Source of the DNA: Schlesneria sphaerica
GTDB lineage: Bacteria > Planctomycetota > Planctomycetia > Planctomycetales > Planctomycetaceae
Assembly (NCBI RefSeq): GCF_044336245.1
Contig: NZ_CP172346.1
Location: forward strand, 1,984,001-2,048,000
Direction of reading: 5' to 3'
DNA: 64,000 bases
In this document: piece by piece, positions 20,001 through 26,850 of the stretch
Position numbering within the stretch: position 1 is the first letter of the stretch
Layout: each line of letters starts with the position of its first letter
Made by a program: the position numbers and the translations under genes
The notes under the pieces: model-generated
The model's database searches: none
Seen by the model: the letters and a program-made list of their open reading frames with translations, nothing else
What the model was told of the DNA's origin: nothing

Positions 20001-21226
20001 GATGCCATCGAGTTCACCGAGTCGGTCAGGTCTTTCCAGGTACCGGCCACCCCGGGCACTACCGCCTGCCCCCCCAGCTTCCCTTCGGTACCGACTTCGC
20101 GCGCTACGCGGGTCACTTCGGAGGAGAACCCGTTGAGCTGATCAACCATCGTGTTGATCGTTTCTTTCAGCTCGAGAATTTCCCCTTTCACATCGACGGT
20201 AATCTTTCGCGATAGATCGCCCCGCGCGACAGCGGTGGTCACCGTCGCAATGTTACGGACCTGAGCCGTCAGGTTCGTTGCCATGGCGTTCACAGAATCC
20301 GTCAAATCTTTCCACGTCCCGGCGACCCCTGGAACAACGGCCTGTCCCCCCAGACGTCCGTCGGTCCCGACCTCGCGAGCCACACGAGTCACTTCCGAAG
20401 CGAATGAACGAAGCTGGTCGACCATGGTGTTGGTCGCTTCTTTCAACTGGAGAATTTCCCCGCGCACGTCCACGGTAATCTTTTTGGAGAGATCGCCTGT
20501 TGCCACGGCAATCGTGACTTCAGCGATATTCCGCACCTGGGCAGTCAGATTGCCTGCCATCTGGTTGACCGAATCCGTCAGATCCTTCCAGACACCGGAG
20601 ACACCCTTTACTTGGGCTTGCCCCCCCAATTTTCCTTCAGTCCCGACCTCACGAGCCACACGAGTGACCTCAGAGGTGAACACGGATAGCTGCTCGATCA
20701 TGGTATTGACGAGTTGTGCTGATCGAAGAAATTCTCCCTTGAGCGACCGACCGTCGACTTCCAGTTCCATCGACTGACCGAGGTCTCCCTTGGCGACGGC
20801 ACCGATCGTCCGGGCAATTTCGGTCGTGGGCCGCACCAGATCGTCAATCAGATTGTTGATGGAGTCGGCTTCCACCGCCCATTCGCCAATCGCCCCCGGA
20901 AGCGTCATTCGCTGCTTCAAGCGTCCTTCGCGACCAACCGTGTTGCTCAGTCGTGCGACTTCGAACGCAATCCGCTGCTTCTGAGCAATTGTTTGATTGA
21001 ACGCTTCAGCGATACGAGCTTCCGTTCCCAGCCAGTCTGATGGCAATCGAACGGTAAAGTCACCATCCCGAAAGGCGACCATCGCCTGCATGAGTGCTCG
21101 AGCATGTGACTCTGAGAGATCCGAATGATTGCCACGCCCCTCTTTTAACCCGACAGTCTGACCGACGACGTTCTCAGATTCCGAGGCAGTGGTCTTGTGA
21201 AAGCGAGGGTCGCTCGAATCCGTCAT
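14069..21226 (-). CDS. Giant soluble poly-HAMP hybrid histidine kinase (HAMP repeats-GAF-HisKA-HATPase-3 REC)
   Basis: The 2385-aa protein starts at ATG 21226. Residues 40-184 form a divergent HAMP pair. Residues 185-1472 are 14 tandem repeats of 92 residues, each carrying the phrases RVAREVGTEGKLGGQA, WKDLTD, NLTxQVRNIA, GDLSxKITV and GEILELKxTINTMVDQL; this is the HAMP repeat type of fungal group III (Nik1/Os-1) kinases. Then follow a GAF domain (about 1485-1640), a coiled coil, HisKA (phospho-His in NMSHELRTPLNS), HATPase (NLLSNAVKF, DTGIGVP, GGTGLGLAIS) and three receivers (about 1994-2118, 2119-2240 and 2266-2385), with acceptors in SLDIFLPD, VLDLRLPD and LMDIMMPE. No transmembrane or signal sequence is present, so sensing is likely cytoplasmic. 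In Nik1-type kinases the HAMP array relays osmotic or stress signals; the signal here is not known. Confidence 0.95.
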   Translation of the reverse strand: MTDSSDPRFHKTTASESENVVGQTVGLKEGRGNHSDLSESHARALMQAMVAFRDGDFTVRLPSDWLGTEARIAEAFNQTIAQKQRIAFEVARLSNTVGREGRLKQRMTLPGAIGEWAVEADSINNLIDDLVRPTTEIARTIGAVAKGDLGQSMELEVDGRSLKGEFLRSAQLVNTMIEQLSVFTSEVTRVAREVGTEGKLGGQAQVKGVSGVWKDLTDSVNQMAGNLTAQVRNIAEVTIAVATGDLSKKITVDVRGEILQLKEATNTMVDQLRSFASEVTRVAREVGTDGRLGGQAVVPGVAGTWKDLTDSVNAMATNLTAQVRNIATVTTAVARGDLSRKITVDVKGEILELKETINTMVDQLNGFSSEVTRVAREVGTEGKLGGQAVVPGVAGTWKDLTDSVNSMASNLTGQVRNIADVATAIAKGDLSSKITVEVKGEILALKNTMNTMVDQLNGFASEVTRVAREVGTEGKLGGQADVPGVAGTWKDLTDNVNFMASNLTGQVRNIAEVTTAVANGDLSKKITVDVRGEILELKNTINTMVDQLNGFASEVTRVAREVGTEGKLGGQAEVLGVAGTWKDLTDSVNAMATNLTSQVRNIAEVTTAVANGDLSKTITVDVRGEILELKNTINTMVDQLNGFAGEVTRVAREVGTEGKLGGQAQVPGVAGTWKDLTDNVNSMASNLTDQVRNIADVATAVANGDLSKKITVDVQGEILQLKETMNTMVEQLSAFASEVTRVAREVGTEGKLGGQAMVKGVAGTWKDLTDNVNSMANNLTSQVRNIADVTTAVARGDLSRKITVEVKGEILELKNTINTMVDQLNGFAAEVTRVAREVGTEGKLGGQAAVPGVAGTWKDLTDNVNFMASNLTGQVRNIAEVATAIAKGDLSSKITVEVKGEILALKNTLNTMVDQLNAFAGEVSRVAREVGTDGKLGGQAEVEGVAGTWKDLTDNVNSMASNLTNQVRNIADVTIAVANGDLSKKITVDVRGEILELKETINTMVDQLRSFAAEVSRVAREVGTDGKLGGQAQVPGVAGTWKDLTDNVNSMASNLTGQVRNIADVSMAIARGDLSRKITVDVKGEILQLKETINTMVDQLSAFASEVTRVAREVGTEGKLGGQAVVPGVAGTWKDLTDNVNSMASNLTGQVRNIAEVTIAVANGDLSKKITADVRGEILQLKETINTMVEQLRSFASEVTRVAREVGTEGRLGVQAVVPGVAGTWKDLTDSVNTMGANLTAQVRNIAEVTTAVARGDLNRKITADVKGEILELKNTINTMVDQLNSFAGEVTRVAREVGTEGKLGGQAQVSGVGGTWKDLTDNVNFMASNLTEQVRGIVKVVTAVANGNLTQRLTVQAKGEVAALADTINNMTDTLATFADQVTNVAREVGVEGRLGGQAHVPGAAGTWKDLTGNVNLLAANLTTQVRAIAEVATAVTKGDLTRSIQVETRGEVAELKDNINTMISNLRETTQRNREQDWLKTNLAKFTGMLQGQRELSTVGQLLLMELAPLVDAHQGTIYHLTDHQGSSTLKLLSSYAHVGSRQFEAEIRPGSGLVGQCAVDKKRILLTNVPPDFISIHSSLGHAQHLSIIVLPVLFEGQTKAVIELATLQQFSAGSLAFLELLTQSIGAVFNTIEATMRTEGLLSQSQQLTVELQSRQSELQQTNRELGLKAKLLAEQNEEVERKNREVEQARRALEEKAEELALTSKYKSEFLANMSHELRTPLNSILILSQQLAGNSGGNLTPRQIEFSRNINSSGSDLLHLINDILDLSKIESGTVTVDVEEIPFAGLRDTIDRNFRHVAEAKNLPFNVHFSEDLPRSMDTDPKRLQQILKNLLSNAVKFTSHGHVEVGVRFATEGWSIDHPVLNSTQQVLAFSVEDTGIGVPPDKQRLIFEAFQQADAGTSRKYGGTGLGLAISRELAILLGGEIKLTSIHGQGSTFTLYLPLHYSGPANSPSPAATSNLVPDVAQSITVRPMVAEEHVEDDRKAVDEGDLIMLIIEDDPHYARILLGLARDKGFKGIVGNKGSLGLSLARQFNPTAISLDIFLPDMLGWTVLNQLKLDPVTRHIPVLVVSMEEERQHGLAHGAFACLVKSSTTEGLETAFDRIRHFISTTTKRLLIVEDNDIERQSIVDLLAHSDVEIVAAGSGGEAKAAIEEGSFDCMVLDLRLPDMSGFELLEYLQKQTPKPDIPVVVFTGKELSMEEQNRLKVMARSIILKDVQSPERLLDETALFLHRVVTDLPVEKRKMLERLHNSNEVLHHRKILVVDDDARNIFALTSLLENQEMDVLTATNGRAAIEMIRNTPDLSMVLMDIMMPEMDGYETMREIRKDPEFRTLPILALTAKAMKGDREKCLDAGASDYIAKPVNTDQLLSLLRVWLFR
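16811..20674 (-). repeat. 14 tandem 276-bp repeats encoding the HAMP array
   Basis: Each unit encodes 92 residues and there is no length variation among the 14 units, judged by eye. Units are closest in the middle of the array; the 3'-most two units (near 16811-17360) and a 15th, more diverged unit upstream (protein 91-184, two residues longer) mark the array edges. The regular period is a natural substrate for recombination and copy-number change. Confidence 0.9.
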
Positions 21227-22037
21227 GATTGACTCATCCAGTTATGAAGAACTGCGCGATCATTGCAGGATTAGCCTACCAGATGTCTCTCGTATCTCAG
21301 TGACAAATCCCTGAGGGAACGATTTCATCGGGGAGCTAAAGCGGCGGTAGAATGGGGAAAGGCTTCGATTCCCGATCTGGGTCAGACTGCTGAAACTCGG
21401 GAAGCGGCACGTGAGTTTCGACAATCAATCGAGATTCAACCGGAGTACGCAACGTACCGGTCAGTTGCAGCAGCAGGCAGGTAGACAGATCTGTCTGCGA
21501 GACATGTGGGAATTGAATCATTCCGGGCACCGAACCTCCATGGTCGTAGCTTCGCGTATATCCCCGAACGTCAGCCCAATCAGATGAGGACCGGCGCGCT
21601 GGAATGGCGACACCTGGTCCACTGTGTGAACTGAATTTCCGAAATTCTCTGGAGCGCTCTTGTTCTCATCGATGGGCCCAGCATCAATTCACGACCATTA
21701 TCGTGAATTCAGGGTAGCAATCAAACAACTCCGGTTCTGAATTCGGGAATGGCCGAATCTTTTCGATTCGGATGTTCAGATCGATTCGCCATGAAATTCG
21801 CATGGCTGGCCTGCGCGGGGAGAGAGTTGGTCCAGTCGCGCGGCCGCTGGCGAAGTCGAAAGAGAATCGAGAGTGACACCGGCCTCGCGACGCAAAAGAT
21901 TCGGTCGACGAAAAGGGCGGATGAAAGTACGCTCGCACGGGCCACTTCCGCTCGCGCAGTTCAAACAACTACGCGAGCGGGAACCCGTTGGCAGCTTGTC
22001 TCAGCGGATCTAACAACGTCGCTGACTCTGACACCGA
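21227..22037. other. Long spacer upstream of the poly-HAMP kinase gene
   Basis: About 810 bases without a recognisable gene between the kinase start and the 3' end of the DAHP synthase gene. It holds the presumed kinase promoter and one short minus-strand frame with coding-like composition (21336-21663). Several other short frames on both strands lack any supporting feature. Confidence 0.5.
21336..21530 (-). CDS. Short unrecognised ORF or gene remnant
   Basis: The frame starts at GTG 21530 and encodes about 64 residues (VPGMIQFPHVSQTDLSTCLL, ending FPILPPL), but stays open back to 21665 without any ATG. The amino-acid pattern over the whole open stretch (DWADVRGYTRSYDHGGSVPG) looks like a folded protein, not like random translation. 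With no ribosome-binding site or usable upstream start, a decayed gene end is as likely as a small gene. No family was recognised. Confidence 0.25.
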   Translation of the reverse strand: MPGMIQFPHVSQTDLSTCLLLQLTGTLRTPVESRLIVETHVPLPEFQQSDPDRESKPFPILPPL

Positions 22038-23108
22038 CTACGATGCGGCCGATAACTGTTCGTGGGCGTTCAGGATCAATCGCTCCGTTTCTTCCCAACC
22101 AATGCAGCCATCGGTGATGGACACACCGTACTTCAGCGACTTCAGGTCGCTGTTCAGCGCCTGGTTACCTGGAAACAGATTACTTTCCAGCATCAGTCCC
22201 ACGATATTTTTGTTGCCTGCCAGACGCTGCTTCAAGCAAGCATCCCAGCAGACATGCTGCAACAGGTAATCCTTGTTGGAATTGGCGTGGCTGCAGTCGA
22301 CCATCAGGCGCGGATGGAGCTTCGCCGCATTCAGCCGGCTCAGGCTGTCAGCCAGACTCTCGGCCCCGTAATTCGGCCCCGATCGTCCCCCCCGCAGAAT
22401 CAGGAAGCCCCAGGGATTCCCCTTGGTATTCACGATGCACGTTTGTCCGTCAGCGTCGATGCCCAGGAAACTGTGCTGGGAACGAGCGGCGAGCATCGCG
22501 TCGATTGCGACCTGCAAGCTGCCGTCGGTGCCGTTCTTGAACCCGACCGGCATTGACAGGCCGCTGGCCATCTGCCGATGGGTCGGTGATTCGGTGGTTC
22601 GAGCGCCGATCGCGGTCAATGAGATCAAGTCGGCGATGTACTGAGGTGTGATCGGTTCCAGTAGTTCCGTCGCGGCTGGAAGTCCCATATTGGCGACTTC
22701 CAGCAGGATACGTCGACCGATTCTTAGTCCCGTCGCAATATCGAACGTGTCATTCAGGTGGGGATCGTTGATCAATCCCTTCCAGCCGACGGTCGTGCGT
22801 GGTTTCTCAAAGTAAACCCGCATGACCACCAGAATCTGGTCTTTGACGCGGTCAGCCAGTCCTTTGAGTCGGCGGGCATATTCCAGGGCCGCGACATGAT
22901 CATGAATCGAGCACGGTCCCACGACGGCGATCATTCGCGACTCTTCACCGAGCAGGATTCGCTTGATCGATTCGCGCGCGTCGATCACCGTCCTGACGGC
23001 GACATCGGAAATGGTCTCTTCTTGCTTGAGATATCGCGGGGATACAAGCGGGATCGTTTCGCTGATATGGACGTCTTGCAGGGGTTGAACAGGAGAAGAA
23101 TCGGTCAT
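22038..23108 (-). CDS. aroG: 3-deoxy-7-phosphoheptulonate (DAHP) synthase, class I
   Basis: The 356-aa enzyme condenses PEP and erythrose-4-phosphate, the first step of the shikimate pathway to aromatic amino acids. It matches the AroF/G/H type: VVGPCSIHD (63-71), MRVYFEKPRTTVGWKGL, the FKNGTDG motif, HxFLG-like segment HSFLGIDADG, the metal-binding region DCSHANSNK, and the C-terminal GVSITDGCIGWEET. Length agrees with the E. coli isozymes (350 aa). Which feedback inhibitor applies (Phe, Tyr or Trp) cannot be read with confidence. The start ATG has AGGA ten bases upstream. It is divergent from cysC with about 410 bases between. The symbol denotes the class; aroF or aroH would be equally valid names. 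Confidence 0.93.
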   Translation of the reverse strand: MTDSSPVQPLQDVHISETIPLVSPRYLKQEETISDVAVRTVIDARESIKRILLGEESRMIAVVGPCSIHDHVAALEYARRLKGLADRVKDQILVVMRVYFEKPRTTVGWKGLINDPHLNDTFDIATGLRIGRRILLEVANMGLPAATELLEPITPQYIADLISLTAIGARTTESPTHRQMASGLSMPVGFKNGTDGSLQVAIDAMLAARSQHSFLGIDADGQTCIVNTKGNPWGFLILRGGRSGPNYGAESLADSLSRLNAAKLHPRLMVDCSHANSNKDYLLQHVCWDACLKQRLAGNKNIVGLMLESNLFPGNQALNSDLKSLKYGVSITDGCIGWEETERLILNAHEQLSAAS

Positions 23109-23520
23109 TGGCCATTCCTAGTGTTTGCAAAAATCTAGTATAGGATCGACACGACCGACTCGCCATTGGTTCTGTGCCATTTTTTGCGAGACACATCGGT
23201 ACCACACTCATGGCCAGTCCCTGGCACATCAGATGAAGGCCAGATCGGAATCCGGGAAGCGTCAGGCGGCCTTTCATTTCTTGTCGGTTGCCGACTCGAT
23301 GCGGGAAGACATATTCCGCGAGGATTGACCGTTACCCTGAACAGCACGATTTTTACGAAGAGAATGATTCTCCGGCAATCCCTGGCGACGTCCCACATGA
23401 CGAGAACGTCGCTTCCCTCAAAATAGCTCGTACCATACACTCCGGCTTATCCACGTGATCCACCCGTAGAGATCAATAAAAACCATTTCCGCCGCAGAAA
23501 TTTCGAGGAGTTCGTTGTTC
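23109..23520. other. Divergent intergenic region between DAHP synthase and cysC genes
   Basis: No gene is supported; short frames in this interval look random. It should contain both promoters. I could not identify a convincing leader peptide or attenuator for the aromatic gene. Confidence 0.4.
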
Positions 23521-24129
23521 ATGACCGAGCAGAAGGCCACTAACGTTACCTGGCACGCACACGCAGTTTCGAAGGAAGATCGTTGCAAATTGAATGGCCA
23601 CAAGGGGGCCGTCCTGTGGTTCACTGGACTTTCTGCCTGTGGAAAAAGCACCATTGCGAATGCCGTTGACCACAAATTGCACAAGTTGGGCAAGCGAACC
23701 TTCGTTCTCGACGGCGACAACATCCGTATGGGCCTGAACAAGAACCTTGGTTTTTCGGCAGAAGATCGCGCCGAAAACATTCGCCGCATCGGCGAAGTCG
23801 CCAAGCTGTTCGCTTCAGCGGGAACGATCGCACTGACCGCGTTCATTTCGCCTTACCGCGCTGACCGCGATAAGGTTCGCGAAATTCTCCCCGGCGAATT
23901 CATCGAAGTCTTTGTCGACGCTTCGCTGGAAACCTGTGAAAAACGGGACCCGAAGGGCCTGTACAAAAAGGCACGAGCCGGCGAGATCAAGAATTTCACC
24001 GGGATCTCCGATCCTTACGAAGCCCCCGAAAAGCCAGAACTCGTCCTGGATTCGAACAGCAAGAACATCGACGAACTGGCGGACGAAGTCATCGCCTACC
24101 TCGAAAAGAACGGCTTCCTGTCAATCTAA
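23521..24129 (+). CDS. cysC: Adenylylsulfate (APS) kinase
   Basis: The 202-aa protein phosphorylates APS to PAPS in sulfate assimilation or sulfonation. The P-loop is GLSACGKST (36-44), followed by LDGDNIRMGLNKNLGFS (64-80), which binds APS, and FISPYRADRD (108-117) with S109 at the position of the phospho-Ser of E. coli CysC. Length and order match free-standing CysC, not a CysN-CysC fusion. The ATG at 23521 has GAGGAG ten bases upstream; a TTG six bases earlier is possible. No cysD/N or sulfate reductase genes are near, so the role may be PAPS supply for sulfotransferases, many of which planctomycetes encode. A rho-independent terminator follows directly. Confidence 0.93.
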   Translation: MTEQKATNVTWHAHAVSKEDRCKLNGHKGAVLWFTGLSACGKSTIANAVDHKLHKLGKRTFVLDGDNIRMGLNKNLGFSAEDRAENIRRIGEVAKLFASAGTIALTAFISPYRADRDKVREILPGEFIEVFVDASLETCEKRDPKGLYKKARAGEIKNFTGISDPYEAPEKPELVLDSNSKNIDELADEVIAYLEKNGFLSI

Positions 24130-24160
24130 TTGACTCTCGCTGCCGAAAAAATTGAGATCG

Positions 24161-24197
24161 ACCTCGGTTTCGCCAGGAAACCGAGGTGATTTTGTTT
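24161..24197 (+). terminator. Rho-independent terminator after cysC
   Basis: ACCTCGGTTTC (24161-24171) and GAAACCGAGGT (24177-24187) form a perfect 11-bp stem with loop GCCAG, followed by GATTTTGTTT. It lies 32 bases after the cysC stop and separates cysC from the next gene pair. Confidence 0.85.
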
Positions 24198-24234
24198 CCA
24201 GTCTCGTGATTCCATAACTTCAAAGATTCCCTCC

Positions 24235-24987
24235 ATGAGAAGCATCGATCTGTCCGGTAAAGTCGCCCTGGTGACCGGGTCCAGCCAGGGACTTGGGTTA
24301 GCCACCGCCACCGAACTTCATAATGCGGGAGCGTCGGTTGTGCTGAATTACTTCCCCGACTCGGCCGGGGTGAATCAGGGGCTGGCGGAAGCAGCCGCAA
24401 AACAGCTCGGCGAACGAGCCATCGCCCTGCCCGCGGATGTTCGCGACAGGGGATCGCTGGACGTTCTGTTTCAGAAGATCGTCGACCGTTTCCAGAAAAT
24501 CGACATTGTCGTCAATAACGCAGCGATCATCCGTGACCGCACCATCCGCAAAATGACCGACGACGAATGGTCGGACGTCATCGATACAAATCTGACCGGG
24601 GTCTACAACGTCTGCAAAGTCGCCCAGGAGAAACTGGCCCAGAACGGTCGCATCGTCAGCATGGCCTCGATTTCAGGAGTGATTGGCTTCTACGGACAAG
24701 CGAATTACTCCTCCGCCAAGGCGGGTGTAATTGCCCTGACCAAAGTCCTGAGCAAAGAACTTGCCCCGCGAGGGATTACCGTGAACGCGGTCGCCCCCGG
24801 CGTCGTTCTGACAGAAATGGGAAAGACAATCCCCAACGAAGTTCGTGACCAGATGCTGGTCAACATCCCGCTGAAGCGGTTTGGCGAACCCTCTGAGATT
24901 GCGAGCGTAATCCTGTTCCTCTGCAGCGACCTGGCAAGCTATGTCACCGGGCAGACGATCCACGTCAATGGGGGCTGGTGGGGTTAA
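24235..24987 (+). CDS. Short-chain dehydrogenase/reductase, FabG-like (3-oxoacyl reductase)
   Basis: The 250-aa protein is a classical SDR. The nucleotide-binding motif is TGSSQGLG (14-21), NNAA is at 94-97, and the catalytic residues are S145, Y158 and K162 (SMASISG, YSSAK), as in FabG. The C-terminus LASYVTGQTIHVNGGWWG is typical of FabG/PhaB proteins. The likely reaction is NAD(P)H-dependent reduction of a 3-oxoacyl-ACP or 3-oxoacyl-CoA. Its stop codon overlaps the start of the CoA-transferase gene (TAATG), so translation is coupled. That context points to acyl-CoA metabolism such as acetoacetyl-CoA/3-hydroxybutyryl-CoA rather than the main fatty-acid synthase reductase. No fab gene cluster is next to it. 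Confidence 0.9.
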   Translation: MRSIDLSGKVALVTGSSQGLGLATATELHNAGASVVLNYFPDSAGVNQGLAEAAAKQLGERAIALPADVRDRGSLDVLFQKIVDRFQKIDIVVNNAAIIRDRTIRKMTDDEWSDVIDTNLTGVYNVCKVAQEKLAQNGRIVSMASISGVIGFYGQANYSSAKAGVIALTKVLSKELAPRGITVNAVAPGVVLTEMGKTIPNEVRDQMLVNIPLKRFGEPSEIASVILFLCSDLASYVTGQTIHVNGGWWG

Positions 24988-26531
24988 TGGACCGGATCGA
25001 CACACTTCTGTGTACTGCCGATGCTGCTGTAGCGCAAATTCCCCTGGGTGCGACCGTCGCCTGCGGGGGGTTTGTGGGGGCCGCGCATCCAGAGTCCCTG
25101 ACCGCCGCTCTCGAACGCCGCTTTCTGGAGACCGGTACGCCCCGCGACCTGACCCTCGTGTACGGTGCCGGTCAGGGAGACGGAAAATCCCGCGGACTTA
25201 ACCACCTCGGCCATGCGGGTCTGGTGAAGCGTGTCATTGGGGGACACTGGGGCCTTGTCCCCCGTCTGGGAGAACTGGCACTCACGAATCAGATCGAGGC
25301 CTATAACTTTCCGCAGGGGGTCATCTGCCAGCTCTATCGCGACATCGCTGCAGGTCGTCCAGGCTGCGTGACTCACGTGGGCCTCGGAACCTTCGTTGAC
25401 CCGGTTAACGGAGGGGGTCGCCTGAACGCCAGGACGTCGATCCCGATGGTGGAGCGCGTCACACTGGCCGGGAAGGAATGGTTATTTTACCAATCCTTTC
25501 CAATCCATGTGGGGTTGATCCGAGCCACTTCCGCCGACCCCTATGGCAACCTGTACATGGAGGAGGAAGCGGTCGTTGGCGACGTGCTGCCGATCGCACA
25601 GGCAGTCCGAAACTCCGGCGGCATCGTGCTCGCGCAGGTGAAGCAACTTTTGCCTGCCCCATTGCCCCCGATTCAGGTGCGGGTACCGGGAATCCTTGTC
25701 GACAAGGTCATCGTTTCCAGCTCGGAAGATCACTCGCAAACATTCGCAGAAGAATTGAACGACGCCTATTTCCTGCCGGCGTCGGCGGATCATGCGGCAG
25801 AGCGATGTGCGGCACTGGGAAGGCTTCCTCACGATGAACGCCGGATCATTGCCGCGCGGGCCTGTGACGAACTTCAGCCCGGCGCCGTGGCCAACCTGGG
25901 AATCGGGATGCCCGAGGGCATTGCTCGAATCGCCGCTGAGCGAGGCCTGCTGGCCCGCATTACCCTCACCGTGGAGAGTGGCCCCATCGGCGGAATGCCA
26001 GCCGGGGGACTGAGCTTTGGTGCCTCAATGCACCCACAAGCCATTGTCGATCAACCCGCACAGTTCGACTTCTACGACGGCGGCGGACTCGACTTCGCCG
26101 CACTGGGAGCGGCGCAGATCGACTGCGAAGGGAATGTGAACGTCTCTCGATTCGGTTCCAAACTCGCCGGTGCCGGCGGCTTTATCAACATCTCACAAAC
26201 GGCCAAACGGCTGGTCTTCTGTGGGACATTGACCTCCGGGGGTCTCGAAGTCGACGTTAGGGATGGCCAGCTGATCATCGTCCGCGAAGGTGCGACTCGC
26301 AAATTTGTTAAGGCTGTCGAACAGATCTCCTTCAGCGGCCAGATCGCGCGACAAACCGGAAGGGATGTGCTGATCGTCACCGAACGAGCGGTCTTCCGAC
26401 TCACTTCGGCTGGACTGGAACTGATTGAAGCCGCACCGGGAATCGACATCCAAACGCAGATCCTCGCGCATCTCGACTTCCGTCCCGTCATCCGGGACGT
26501 TCGCTCTATGCCGGCTTACCTGTTTGAGTGA
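24987..26531 (+). CDS. Acyl-CoA:acetate/3-ketoacid CoA-transferase (fused alpha and beta parts)
   Basis: The 514-aa protein carries both halves of a family I CoA-transferase in one chain. The alpha part has VACGGFVGAAHPESL near residue 25, and the beta part has GAVANLGIGMPEGIARIA followed by the catalytic glutamate E330 in TVESGPIGG. This organisation resembles propionate CoA-transferase (Pct) and E. coli YdiF, which move CoA between short-chain acids. The chosen ATG shares bases with the upstream stop (TAATG); a GTG nine bases before is possible. Coupled expression with the SDR suggests joint use in short-chain acyl-CoA conversion, e.g. activating or releasing a 3-oxo or 3-hydroxy acid. The exact substrate cannot be assigned. 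Confidence 0.88.
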   Translation: MDRIDTLLCTADAAVAQIPLGATVACGGFVGAAHPESLTAALERRFLETGTPRDLTLVYGAGQGDGKSRGLNHLGHAGLVKRVIGGHWGLVPRLGELALTNQIEAYNFPQGVICQLYRDIAAGRPGCVTHVGLGTFVDPVNGGGRLNARTSIPMVERVTLAGKEWLFYQSFPIHVGLIRATSADPYGNLYMEEEAVVGDVLPIAQAVRNSGGIVLAQVKQLLPAPLPPIQVRVPGILVDKVIVSSSEDHSQTFAEELNDAYFLPASADHAAERCAALGRLPHDERRIIAARACDELQPGAVANLGIGMPEGIARIAAERGLLARITLTVESGPIGGMPAGGLSFGASMHPQAIVDQPAQFDFYDGGGLDFAALGAAQIDCEGNVNVSRFGSKLAGAGGFINISQTAKRLVFCGTLTSGGLEVDVRDGQLIIVREGATRKFVKAVEQISFSGQIARQTGRDVLIVTERAVFRLTSAGLELIEAAPGIDIQTQILAHLDFRPVIRDVRSMPAYLFE

Positions 26532-26850
26532 CCTGCTGAATTCACGAGCTGATCGAACGATCCGTTGAAACGCCCCCGGAACGACCAGATCTCGCATTCA
26601 AGTGACACCGGTACGAGCAACGCCTCGCAATCTCCTTGACTCGTTTCCGCCTTACCTGCCCGAGGCGGAATCCAGTCCTGAGAGAAATTCGCGCTGACTT
26701 GAGTTGCAGTTGTTGCTGACGGCTCACCAAATCGCATTCCGACAGTGATTGTCGTAAAATTGCGAACGACTTGTTGATGGCAGTCGACACTCGTCTCCGA
26801 GCACGTTGACTCCGCTCAGTGCGAAGCCTCTACCACAGGAATCCAACGAT
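26532..26850. other. Spacer before aldehyde dehydrogenase gene
   Basis: A minus-strand frame ending at 26516 is open back to about 26816 with coding-like codons, but has only one ATG (26737) and no recognisable product or ribosome-binding site. No terminator or promoter was clear. Confidence 0.35.

Noticed and set aside
17024..20777. Long plus-strand open frames across the HAMP repeats
   Set aside because: They mirror the repeated codons of the minus-strand kinase gene and recur with the same 276-bp period; the translated peptides have no family and no independent start signals.
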